Assembly: GCF_021347895.1 (NCBI RefSeq)
Contig: NC_067128.1
Span: 386,010-450,009, forward strand
DNA length: 64,000 bases
Reading direction: 5' to 3'
Source of the DNA: Acanthochromis polyacanthus
Lineage: Eukaryota > Chordata > Actinopteri > Pomacentridae
Positions 25,290 to 36,286 of this stretch are shown piece after piece; the first letter of the stretch is position 1, and each line of letters begins with the position of its first letter. Position numbers and translations under genes: made by a program. The notes under the pieces were generated by a model. The model had not been told where the DNA came from. It searched no databases and worked only from the letters and a program-made list of their open reading frames with translations.

Positions 25290-27990
25290 CTCTGGAGTTA
25301 CAGGATTTATGGAAACGTTACTCAACCAAAGGACTTCAAACTATCGTGCACTGCTGTGTATTTGTGCATGTGTTGATCTTTGCATTTCTTTTCTTTATGC
25401 AGTTCTTCAGCACATTCAGGCTCAGATGAAAGATCTGAGAAAGATGGCGGCACTCACAGTAGCTACGGCTAACTGCTCTCCCAGCCAGTGCCTGATAGAC
25501 AGCCTTAGAACCTACAGCCATCACAAACTCCTCCGGATAGGACAGGAGTTTATACAGCGCGTTAGTGCTGAGTTTATCGACTCACACAACATCCCGACAG
25601 ATATAGCAAGAACTCCCGGGTCTTCGTGGATCACCATGCCCGCGGAGAGGCGGCGTCAAGAGAGAACACAGAAGCGGGGCAGCAGGGCCGGAGTGCTAAC
25701 GCAGCTACGGAAACAACCACACAAACCACCGCTTCCGAGCATTTTTCTCTCGAATGCACGATCCCTTCTCAACAAAATGGATGAATTGAGACTCCAGGTC
25801 GCAGTCAACAACATTGTTAAGGACAGCTGTATCATTTTGATTACAGAATCCTGGCTTAACGCATCAGTACCGGACTCGGCTATTGAGCTAGCCGGCTACA
25901 TAGCCCATCTGCAGGAGAGGACGGAGGACTCCGGAAAGAGCAGAGGAGGGGGTGTGTGCATGTACATTAACAACAGCTGGTGTACTGACACTGTGGACAG
26001 TCACTGCTCCACGGAGCTGGAATATGCGACTGCAGGCTCATGTACCTTCCCTGGGAGCTAACAGCGGTGTTTGTGACTGTTGTTTACATCCCACCCGATG
26101 CTAATGCTAGCGCGGCTAATGGACTACTCCACAGCAGCATTAGCAAGCAGCAGAGCAGATACCCCAAAGCAGCACACATCATAGCAGGGGACTTCAATCA
26201 TGTGGACCTTAAAACAGTGCTCCCCAAGCTTCATCAGCACGTTAAGTGTGCCACCAGAGGAGCTAATACACTGGACAAGGTGTACTCCAACATCAAGCTG
26301 GGCTACAAGGCTAAACAGCTAGCACACCTAGGCCAGTCTGACCACATGTCCCTGCTTATGATCCCTGCATACACCTTCCTCCGGAAAACTGCCCCCAGCA
26401 CCAGAAGGACAATCACAACTTGGCCTGATGGTGCCTCTGAGCAGCTGCAGGACTGCTTTGAAAGGACTAACTGGGACATTTTCGATCACCCTGACCTGGA
26501 GGTGTTCACAGACAGTGTTCTGTGCTACATCAAAAACTGCACAGACAATGTCACAGTGGACAAGACCATCCTGGGGTACCCCAACAGGAAGCCCTGGATG
26601 ACCCAGACGGTCCAGCAGCTGTTTAAAAACAGAAACACCGCCTTCAGGTCTGGTGACAACGATCTGTACAGTGCAGCCAGAGCCAACCTGAAGAAAGGCA
26701 TCAGAGAGGCCAAGAGGGACTACAGGAGGAGGATTGAGGACCACCTGGAGAGCAACAACAGCAGACAGGTGTGGCAAGGGGTCCAGCACCTCACAAACTA
26801 CAGGGCCAACATCGGAGCTACTGAGGGAGGAGCCTCACTGGCAGAGGAGCTGAACAGCTTCTTTGCCAGCTTTGAGACAGGATCCCCGGAGGCAGCTACA
26901 CCACACCCTGCGGTCCAGAGCAGCACCAGCCTCACACTGGAGGAGCACGACATGAGGCACACGCTGCGGATTTACAGCTTCCTGTCGGACCGCAGGCAGA
27001 GGGTGAGGGTGGGAGACCACACATCTGGACCATCAGCCTCAGCATCGGCTCCCCCCAGGGCTGCCTGCTGAGCCCTCTGCTCTACACATCGGACTGTACC
27101 TCTACGCACCCCAGTAACACCATCATCAAGTTCGCCGACGACACCACAGTTGTGGGGCTCATGTCTGGGGGGGATGAGTCCGCATACAGGGCTGAGGTGG
27201 AGCAGCTGACTGGGTGGTGCAGAGACAACAACCTGATCCTCAACACAGTCAAGACCAAGGAGCTCATCATCGACTTTCGGAGGACTAAAACAGAGATTCC
27301 ACCTCTGATCATCAACGGGGACTGTGTGGAGAGGGTAGAAGACTTCCGCTTTCTCGGAGTCCACTTGGAGAAGGACCTGACCTGGACTGTGAACACCTCC
27401 GAGCTACTGAAGAAGGCCCAGCAGAGACTGCACTTCCTGAGGGTGCTCAGGAAGAACAACATCTCCCAGAGACTGCTGGTGTCTTTCTACAGGTTCCCCA
27501 TGGAGAGCATCCTGGTGTTCTGTCTGTGCGTGTGGTACACCAGCTGTACGGTGGATCAGAGGGCCTCACTGCACAGGATCATCCACACGGCCCAAAACAT
27601 CACAGACTGCCCTCTCCTCACACTTGAAGAGCTGCACCGCTCCCGTTGCCTCCAAAAGGAAAAATAACCCAGGACCCCTCTCACCCAGGACACCACATGT
27701 TTAATCTGTTACCGTCAGGCAGGCGGTACAGGTCAGTCACTGCAAGGACAAACCGGTTCAGAGACAGTTTCTACCCAACAGCAGTAAGGGTCCTGAACAA
27801 AGGCTAATAGCCCTACCTCTGTTATATTATAACTACCTCATGTCATTCAATGCACCTAATATGGCAGCTATTGGCAGCTATTTTGCACCTTTTATCGTAT
27901 TTCTTCACACTGTTTTGCACTGACTGAAGGGCTTTTGCAATTTTGTTGTACTTGTTGCAATGACAAATAAAGTTCTATTCTATTCTATTC
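25290..27990 (+). mobile_element. Non-LTR retrotransposon (LINE), internally deleted
   Basis: A 5'-to-3' LINE with an AP-type endonuclease region, a linker and a reverse transcriptase remnant. It ends in AATAAAGTTC followed by an (ATTCT)n tail at 27977-27992. It is close to the L2/CR1/Rex-Babar group by tail type and motif order, but the clade is not settled. It lies antisense to disp1 in intron 1. Confidence 0.85.
25309..27830 (+). pseudogene. LINE endonuclease-reverse transcriptase, broken
   Basis: The endonuclease part shows SNARSLLNKMDELR, then LITESWLNASVPD, AGDFNHVDL and GQSDHMSL, which carry expected catalytic Glu, Asp/Asn and His. A frameshift at about 26020-26040 separates the two endonuclease segments. 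After ..LTLEEHDMRHTLR (about 26965) the sequence jumps to YSFLSDRRQRVRVG. The fingers and first palm motif (with the first catalytic Asp) are missing. A second junction after GSPQGCLLSPLLYT (about 27086) leads to IIKFADDTTVVG, which holds the FADD motif. The tail PSGRRYRSVTARTNRFRDSF is intact. The copy cannot make a working polymerase. Confidence 0.85.
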
Positions 27991-28159
27991 TAGTATGGAT
28001 GAACAGATCACATCTTTTCTGCACCAGAATTACTGCACAAGCATCTTTAACACAGGTCTTTCTATTGCTGTTCATGTTTGTTCTTCAGTGGATGTCAGTG
28101 ATCAGTATGGGAATTTGGACACGTGGAAACAGCAGATTAAGAATTTTACTGCACTGATA

Positions 28160-28258
28160 ACTTGTCCCTGCCTTCGCCCGAGTCAGCTGGGATAGACTCC
28201 AGCACCCCCTGCGACCCTAGAGAGGATAAAGCGGTGTATAGAGAATGGAGGGATGGAC
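28160..28258 (+). mobile_element. 3'-end remnant of a common fish retroposon
   Basis: Contains AGCTGGGATAGACTCCAGCA, then CCCCCTGCGACCCTAGAGAG and GGATAAAGCGG ending in GGATGGA. This is a 3' end I recognise from many fish genomes, preceding (GGAT)n tails. Only about 100 bp remain. Confidence 0.65.
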
Positions 28259-29397
28259 GATAACTTGTTTACTGGATAACTTTAGCAACTTTACAAACTT
28301 TGTTGGAAAAAAAGAATTGCTAATCGAATCTAAGAAAACCACAGAATGAACATGAATCAATCAACTTGTTTACTGCTACATAAGAGATTAAAGCTTTAGA
28401 ATCCTTTGAATTGATAAATTAAATATAGATTACAGATTGTTTTTGTTGGTTTTCTACCTTTGGGAAACCTGTGCATGTCTTTAAATATTCCATTATTCCC
28501 CTCTGTAATTATTTTGTCCCCTCTCCTTGCAGAGTGACCTCCAGCCTGGTTTAAACTAATGGAAACCACGTTTCCCTGCCGTTCTTAGAACCAGGAACCG
28601 AGGGAATATTCAGTATTGTAATGTAATTCTTTTCTCTGAGCGCTGTCTCCATGTATGGCCTGGAAGACTTCAGGATGGAGATATGGCCCAAAATGGAGGA
28701 GGCGAGTTATTGGAAATACTTGGAACAGATTCATGAAGCGCTGTCAGGCATATCTATCTGTCTGCTGAAGGTCTGCTTTGAGTTTGGGTCTGCTGCACTC
28801 CAATCTGAACTCATTTCAGCCAACTGGATGGATGTGCAGCATACCTGAGGACTTTATGGACGGGACAGTTCAAGAATCCATCAAGCTGACGGCAATAATT
28901 CATCCTGATCTCATAAAAGTCAAGCTGGGCTGGCAGCAGGAGATCCATCTCTGTCCCTTTAATCTGCCTGCAGCCCATAAACGAAGCCAAAAGAACCAAA
29001 GACACACCACAGTTCTTCACACCTACTGCACAGGAAAATAAAGAAGGGGGTAAAGAAAGCGACAGAGTAGGTGTTGAGGTGTTTGGAGGTTGACTGATGA
29101 TCTCAGAGGCTCTAAATCCTGCAGGTTGTTAACCACCGTGTCGGGTTTCCTCCACAGCTCTCTGATCAGCTCTACTCCTGAAAACAAACTGAAATCACAG
29201 ACTTTCTCTCTCCGTCCAGCTTCCTTTCTCCCCATCTCCTCCCTCCTTTATTTTCTTACTAAGCTTTCAGTGTTATTCTATGTACCAGAGGGAGAGTTTC
29301 TGGATCACTGGGCTAATTAAAAAGATAAACACAGACGGCCGGCCAATCACTCAGCACCGAGCTGACAGAGGAGGAAACAGAGCAGCAGCAGGAGGCC
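28259..29397. other. Intron 1 sequence, no feature
   Basis: AT-rich with short unsupported frames. I see nothing to annotate. Confidence 0.45.
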
Positions 29398-29535
29398 CAG
29401 TTAGCTTAGAGTTAGCTTAGAGTTAGCAGCGAGTTAACAGAGAGTTAGCAGAGAGCTAGCTGAAAGTTAGCAGAGAAATAGCAGAAACTTAGCAGAGAGC
29501 TAGCTTAGAGTTAGCAGAGAATTAGCTTAGAGTTG
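29398..29535. repeat. 11-bp GAGTTAGCAGA-type minisatellite
   Basis: Imperfect tandem units of GAGTTAGC(A/T)(G/T)A for about 140 bp, with GAGCTAGC variants. It is older than the other arrays, judging by its divergence. Confidence 0.85.
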
Positions 29536-31499
29536 GTTTTACAGCCGACACTCGGAGAAACTTCAGCCCACATGGACATTAGCGATCAGGTGAAGAGCAT
29601 CAGTGAAACATTTGGACGTCGATCCAAAGCGGTGGTTGTAGAAAACACTGTGAGAAACTCGCAGTATTTCCACTGAATGTTCTAACTTTATGCTAACTTT
29701 GCACCTCTTGTTGTGGAGATTCTGGGAGATAACAACGTTCAGCAGTGCTCCTGTTAGCTTTCCAAAGAAAAACAGATTTTTACACGAGTCTGACTAAAGT
29801 TAGATATAGAATTTTACTAACTGCAATGACGATCTCCATTCAGGCATACCGGCTGATCTAATGAGCAACATGTTCATCTGGACATTGACTGAAGTTTTTA
29901 ATCAGATGTTGGAGGCAGAAACCCAACCACATGACCTGGAGGACAACCTAATGGTGGAGGTCCTGAACTCTTTGCTGCTGACTGAGGACTGTGGAAAGGT
30001 GGTGGTGCTGAAATGGTGTGGATGGTCTGAAAGAAACACTCAGCTTTTATTGGTCAGTTAGCTGTTCAAATGCAGCTACACTCTGTATTCCCATCAGTCA
30101 GTCTCAAAAGCAAAGGTTTAAAATAATTTATGTCCAACCAGTTTTCTTTGAAAGACTACAGTGAACTATAAAGTACCCAATAATAAATCAGTTGTTTGCT
30201 AACCTTGAAGAAGAAAAAACTAAACTTTGGCCACCTACGATAGAAAACCCCAGAGAGAAATCTTCAGGAATAATTTTCAATCAGGAAAATTGTAATTATT
30301 CCTTCATGTCGGTTGGTATCTGGCTGGTTTCACACAGAGTTAAATGTTGGTTACATTAAAATGTATTCAGAAGAAGTGTTTGAATCTCCCATGAAGTCTA
30401 AACCCATCTAAAGCACAAACTTCTTTCTGAGAAATCCAGTGGATTTCTGAAAACCACTGGAACCATTAGAGGCTGGAACTTTTAGAACTGGACCTGGCAG
30501 TGAAACGGGTCCAGACTAGCAGACGCTCCATCCAAACCAAACCAGGAGACCAGTTAGGCAGAAAGCAGCACCCTGGGCTGATGAGCAGCTCTGAGAGCAT
30601 TTATATAAAGACTAGCAGAGAGAGAATAACCACCGATGATGTGACGACTGTAAATATCTTTAAAGGTCCAGTAAATAGCATAAATAACACGCTAATGAAT
30701 GTCTAAATCACATTTATAGTGTCTTCATGACCTTTATAGTGAGACTTCTGATGGATTTAATGTATTTATTATTATTGAATTTTTTTTAAACAAATTTGAT
30801 TTATTTCCCTATTTATTCACTTATCCATATATTTCAGTCTATTTACTGTATCTTCTAATTTGAATTATTTTATTACTATTACAAAAATATTTTATTCTCT
30901 TCTGTGATTTTAATATCATTTTCTTAATTTTAAAAATAATTTTCTTTTTTGTCTATGAATTTTATCGCTATCACTGAGCTTCATTTAAAACCTGTTACAT
31001 ATAAATAAAGTCTGATTGAATGACTGATTGATTGATTGATTGATTGATAAGTAACTATATGGGGTAAGAACAGTTCAATAAAGCATTATAATGTCTGAAT
31101 ATCAACTGTAATATCTAAACAGAACCTCTCAGAAAGCTGCTGATGTGAGTTTTGTACTAAAGTCTGAAAATGAATCAGAGTGATACAGAGTTCAGCTATA
31201 ACTCAGAACGTCAGAGAAATATCTAACAATTATTAATAAATATTCCAACACATGTTTAGCTTCAAAAATGTGGTTAGAAAATACGTACGAAAAAACTCAG
31301 AGAAAATGCTCTGAGTCACAGAGCAGGGATCCATTGATGCTAACCCTGGATCTGAGGTCCGTTAGCTTCAGCGCTAAACAGTGATTCAAAGGGCTTCAGG
31401 TTTCCAACAGGCCTCGAATAAACACTGAACAGGACTCTGCTGTTTAAACACAGTTTAATGGAGGTCAGCTGGGGACTCTGCTCTCATTATCACATGGAG
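29536..31499. other. Intron 1 sequence, no gene
   Basis: AT-rich; a (GATT)n run lies at about 31022-31048. The 66-codon frame at 29861-30061 has no recognised motif. Confidence 0.45.
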
Positions 31500-32215
31500 G
31501 AAACAAGCCGAGACATGATGAAGGAAAACTAATGATCACAGCAAAGAAAGACAAACGATCACAGGAAAGAAAAGATAATGATCACAGCAAAGAAAAGCTA
31601 ATCATCACAGGAAAGAAAAGCTAACAATTACAGCAAAGAAAAGCTAACGATCACAGCAAAGAAAAGCTAACGATCACAGCAAAGAAAAGCTAATCATCAC
31701 AGGAAAGAAAAGCTAACAATTACAGCAAAGAAAAGCTAACGATCACAGCAAAGAAAAGCTAATGATCACAGCAAAGAAAGACCAAAAATCACAGCAAAGA
31801 AAAGCTAACGATCACAGCAAAGAAAAGCTAACGATCACAGCAAAGAAAAGCTAATCATCACAGGAAAGAAAAGCTAACAATTACAGCAAAGAAAAGCTAA
31901 CGATCACAGCAAAGAAAAGCTAACGATCACAGCAAAGAAAAGCTAACGATCACAGCAAAGAAAAGCTAATCATCACAGGAAAGAAAAGCTAACAATTACA
32001 GCAAAGAAAAGCTAACGATCACAGCAAAGAAAAGCTAATGATCACAGCAAAGAAAAGCTAACGATCACAGCAAAGAAAAGCTAATCATCACAGGAAAGAA
32101 AAGCTAACAATTACAGCAAAGAAAAGCTAATGATCACAGCAAAGAAAGACCAAAAATCACAGCAAAGAAAAGCTAACGATCACAGCAAAGAAAAGCCAAC
32201 GCTCACAGCAAAAAG
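31500..32215. repeat. 23-bp minisatellite, about 30 units
   Basis: The unit is AAAGCTAACGATCACAGCAA plus GAA. Variants (AACGATCACAGC, AATCATCACAGG, AACAATTACAGC, GACCAAAAATCACAGC) recur in a repeated order, so multi-unit blocks have been copied (for example 31690-31800 and 31975-32165). Confidence 0.95.
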
Positions 32216-33777
32216 CTAGCCATTAGCTGTGCACCTGTATGGAGTTATTTTAAATGTGACTTCCTGGTGTCGTTTTTCCATGAAAACAGAAGCAGATCAG
32301 TTTTCTGTTTTAACTGTGCCTCCACTAATGACCTCTCTGCTCCTGAGGAGTCGCAGCACACGCGTGTTCCTGTCTACATGTGTGTTTATGGGATGTTTTG
32401 GAGGACTGCAGCCTCTGGAGAGCATGGCCTTTTCTGGCTGCACCTGTCATTCCTCTGGATTCTGGAGGTGAAATACGGCAGATTCCAGACATAGAGGCAG
32501 ATTTCAGCAGCGTAGCCGACAGTTACCAGCTGTCAGTCAGCCTGACGTCTTCATTAGCTGATCCTCACCTCGTCTTCTCACTTCAACACCCAGAGCTGCA
32601 CACAGGAAGGCTGGTCTCTACGTAGAGCTGGATTATGTTCATCACGCTTTTCTAAATGGTTTATACGGAGTCTCACAGGATCAAGAAGAGCTAACCATCC
32701 ACTGGCTGAAAGCTGGTTTCACCTTGCTGACATGTTCATATGGGTGTTTTTATATGCCAGAAGACATATCATGAGCAAAAGAAGCATTCATGGCTTTATG
32801 GCTGAGCCTTTCCACTTTCTAACTTAATTCTAAAATACATCTAAATATGTAACTCTGACACACAGATGAGCTTTTAGGGACTTCAACAGCATGAAAAGTA
32901 AAACCAGTGGATCTAAAGGCAGCGACAGCAGGAATCTCTGTTCAACATGAATGGATGTATGAGTCCAGAAATCCCTGCTATCCTGACCTTGCAACTGAAA
33001 ACAAGCCAAGTCCAGGAGAACATGTGTGGTCAGGTTCTCCTAGAAGACCTCCAGAGGTGGAACCAATGGTTTCCACCTGCTGCTGTTTAGTACTAAAAAC
33101 AAACCAGAAACCAGAGCAACAAACCCACAGTGAAACCATCATCTATCAGGGATCTAAATCAGGCCAAAGGACTACATAAACCACAGCAGACATGTTATCC
33201 TCTCCCTAAACAAAGCCTGATCATTTAACACAATGACGACGCTCCTTTTACAAGCCAGATGAGTCATTTAGGTTTGATTTAACTACAGGTTTGTTAAACC
33301 AAAAACCTGAACATGAAATAAAAGACGAGGTGCAGGTCCAGGCAGAGGCATTTCTCATTTGAAAGGCTGTTAGCAGATCTCCTTTATACGTTGACATGCA
33401 GACAGCAGAGGCATCATTTTATTAAAAATGAATTAAAACATACATAGAGACTGTTGACCAGTTTATACGCTGAAGACCAGAAACAAAAGCTATCATCTAT
33501 TAAATCTCAACATCACAGTTTCTTTATAAATCTACAACATTACAAACAGAACCATACCTTTCCTCTACCTGGTTCCTCCATCATCTCCTGATCTGATCTA
33601 GTTCTGACTCTAAAAACCTCCTGCAGCTCCACTCTGATCATCTCTGATCATCTCATCATTCATCAGCAGACGACGTAGAGAAAGAAAAAGGCAGGATGTC
33701 AAGATCTCTTGTTTTTTTTCTGTAAAAGGTTCATTTTTCACTCTACACCTCTTCTCTGCCTCCATTATTAGCTCATT
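32216..33777. other. Intron 1 sequence, no gene
   Basis: Nothing recognised; frames of 60-90 codons are unsupported. Confidence 0.45.
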
Positions 33778-34330
33778 GCACCATCCATCATCCATCCATC
33801 ATCCATCATCATCCATTATCCATCCATCCATCATCCAGCCATCCTCCATCCATCCATGCATCCTCCATTATCCATCCATCATCCATCCATCCATCCATCC
33901 ATCCATCCATCATCTATCCATCCATCCTCCATTATCCATCCATCCCCTCCATCCATCCATCATCCATTATCCATCCATCCATCATCATCCATCCATCCAC
34001 CCATTATCCATCCATCCATCATCCATCCATCCTCATCCATCCATCATCCATCCATCCATCTTCCATCCATCCTCCACCCATCATCCATCCATCCATCCAT
34101 CATCATCTATCATCCATCCATCCATCATCCATCCATCAATCAATCCATCCATCATCCATCCATCCTCCACCCATCATCCATCCATCCATCCATCATCATC
34201 TATCATCCATCCATCCATCATCCATCCATCCATCTTCCATCCATCCTCCACCCATCATCCATCCATCCATCCATCATCATCTATCATCCATCCATCCATC
34301 ATCCATCCATCAATCAATCCATCCATCAGT
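33778..34330. repeat. (CATC)n / CCATCATC satellite
   Basis: About 550 bp of CCAT and CATC tetramers with trimer interruptions, including a repeated block (34068-34146 resembles 34164-34210 and 34248-34318). On the minus strand it reads (GGAT)n, the tail type of RTE-like LINEs, so it may have grown from such a tail. Confidence 0.9.
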
Positions 34331-34501
34331 CCTCTTATTTACCGGCCTCTACCTGCTGGATGTTTCTGTCCCTTCAGCACTGATTCTGGATCAGATATCT
34401 GTAATATCTCAGGTCTGATGGTGATATAAAAACACCGTGTGTCTCATTCCAGCCTCATTAATCAGCTGTAATTTACACAACGAGGCCGTATCTAACAAAC
34501 A

Positions 34502-34660
34502 GGTGAAGGGTTTAGTTCAGGCAACTGGACTTATTCTTGTGATCTTGACGACGTTTCGCCTCTCATCCGAGCGGCTTCTTCGTTCTAAAAAACTAGTTTA
34601 TTTTTAGAACTGAATCTGATCACAAGAATAAGTCCAGTTTCCTGAACTAAACCCTTCACC
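34502..34660. repeat. Fold-back repeat, possibly a Penelope-like terminal segment
   Basis: Arms of 43 bp (34502-34544 and 34618-34660) are reverse complements with one mismatch. The 73-nt centre holds a second hairpin (GTTCTAAAAA / TTTTTAGAAC) and, on the minus strand, CTCGGATGAGAGGCGAAACG. That phrase is common in fish repeats I associate with Penelope-like elements and resembles a hammerhead ribozyme core. The family assignment is from memory and uncertain. Confidence 0.6.
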
Positions 34661-35245
34661 TTAAGATGACCTAGATGACTGAAAACCTTCACAAATCTAA
34701 TAAGCAGAACAAAGATGTTATTTCTGCTGAGATGACTTTAGGAAACCTGGAAACACTGAGGCCCCCCGGGGCCAAAGATGATGTCTGAGCCAGAATCCGT
34801 CCAAACTCCTCCAGAAACAGACACTGTGTGTGCACGTGCACGTGTGTGTTAGGGATGGGGAGTGTAGGTGAGGGGGGGCTGGAAAATTCCAAGGAAAAGT
34901 TCACAAAGTGCAGGAGAGGAAAAAACGGTGGTTGATCAGAAAGCTGGTGTTTATCTGAGGAGGCGTCGCCTGTTAGCTTCAAACAAACATTAATATGAAA
35001 GAAGCTGCGTCTGGAATTTATCACAGGATGGAACATACATGGAAGGAACAGCACTGATAGTCCAAATAAAAGCACAACAGCCACGTAAAATATTAATCTG
35101 GTAGGAATAAAAAGAAGCATTAGATGGAATGGTAATGAGAAGCAGAGAAAATCTGTGATCGTAATTAGATCAGTAACAGTGTATTTTCCATTAAGAGTGA
35201 TAATAATCAGCTGCTAACCAGTTAGTTCCCATTCATGATCTAATT
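34661..35245. other. Intron 1 sequence, no gene
   Basis: Contains a CACGTGCACGTGTGTG stretch (about 34833-34850) but no feature I can name. The 143-codon minus frame (34689-35120) lacks recognised motifs. Confidence 0.4.
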
Positions 35246-35670
35246 ACCTCCGCCAAGGAGGTTATGTGACACCCGGCGGTTGTGTGTCTGTCTGTCAAAA
35301 ACGCCTGGGGAGATTCAGAGGAAATTTTGAGGGGATGTAAAATATGGTAAGAGGAAGAGCTGATTTAATTTTGGTGGAAATCTGGAAAGGATCCTGGATT
35401 CTGGTTCACTTTGAATTTTTTAGTATGTTTCAGTATGTGGTCCAAAATATAACAAAAACATCATAGGTTAGTATGTCGTCCAACAAATTGGAACAAAGTG
35501 TCCAGATAGCTCAACTGGTTAAGAAGGTGATTCGTAAACAGAACTGTGTCAGAGATGCAGGTTCAATTCCAGCTCATGATCCTTTACTGCATGAGTTTCC
35601 TGTTTTCCTCTCTGTGGGAATGTCAATATCCTTGGCGGAGGTCTGCGCTCTCTGAGTGCTTTTCTAGTTG
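35246..35670. mobile_element. Inverted-repeat element (CCTCCGCCAAGG family) with tRNA-like insert
   Basis: It is bounded by ACCTCCGCCAAGGA (35246-35259) and its exact reverse complement (35629-35642), then CTGCGCTCTCTGAGTGCTTT. The phrases are familiar from abundant fish repeats. Inside are a pol-III A-box-like TAGCTCAACTGGTT (35507-35520) and a B box GGTTCAATTCC (35560-35570), so a tRNA-derived piece is embedded. It is not a real tRNA, because no acceptor stem pairs. Confidence 0.65.
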
Positions 35671-35682
35671 ATTAATAAAATA

Positions 35683-36115
35683 CAGGAAGTCCTCCACTTA
35701 CATCAAAGTTCTGTTCCTACGGTGTGATGTAAGTCAATTATCGCCGTTAATCGGAATTCTGGTGAAAATGTAAACAAATCTGTTCCGTGCATCACGATAT
35801 CGATCAGTTTACATGTTTATACAACTACAGCAATGACAAACAGTCATTAGCTCCCACTGAAACATAACTAGGTAGGAAAATACCGAAGAAAATGTAAACT
35901 GTAAGGCTGACTGATGCTGTGAGCTAAAATGAAATTAGTGAATGTAGAATAATCCAATATGGAGACAAATGTAAACAAGACCGTCTGATAGCGCTGCGTG
36001 ATGACTGTACATACAATATTCATCCGCTCTGCTCGTCAACTAGTTCCACTGAACAAGTTCCGATGTAGCAATGAAACGCCGTAAGTCGAGGACGTTGTAA
36101 ACCGAGGACCTCCTG
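35683..36115. mobile_element. MITE with CAGGAGGTCCTCGG-type inverted repeats, TA target
   Basis: Left end CAGGAAGTCCTCCACTTACA, right end GTAAACCGAGGACCTCCTG, which are imperfect reverse complements. TA flanks both sides (35681-35682 and 36116-36117). The 433-bp body has no coding capacity. The ends resemble pogo/Tigger-type mariner derivatives; this is inference. Confidence 0.75.
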
Positions 36116-36245
36116 TATAGCGGTCAGTAAGGCAGAAGCAACATAAAAATGTCTTGCAGCTTAGATGTAGTTCCTGGTTGAGCCACCAGGTGGATCTTCT
36201 TACTGTTAAATGAAATGGAGTTACAGATGTTCCCTCAGAATTAAT

Positions 36246-36286
36246 AAAGTATCTATCTATCTATCTGTCTATCTAGCTATCATCTA
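36246..36286. repeat. (ATCT)n microsatellite at the 5' side of the LINE
   Basis: TTAATAAAG is followed by repeated TATC. The same motif resumes after the LINE tail at 39326-39345, so the LINE appears to have landed inside this tract. Confidence 0.8.

Noticed and set aside
35490..35585. Possible tRNA gene
   Set aside because: A and B boxes are present but no acceptor or anticodon stem pairs; best seen as a tRNA-derived repeat.
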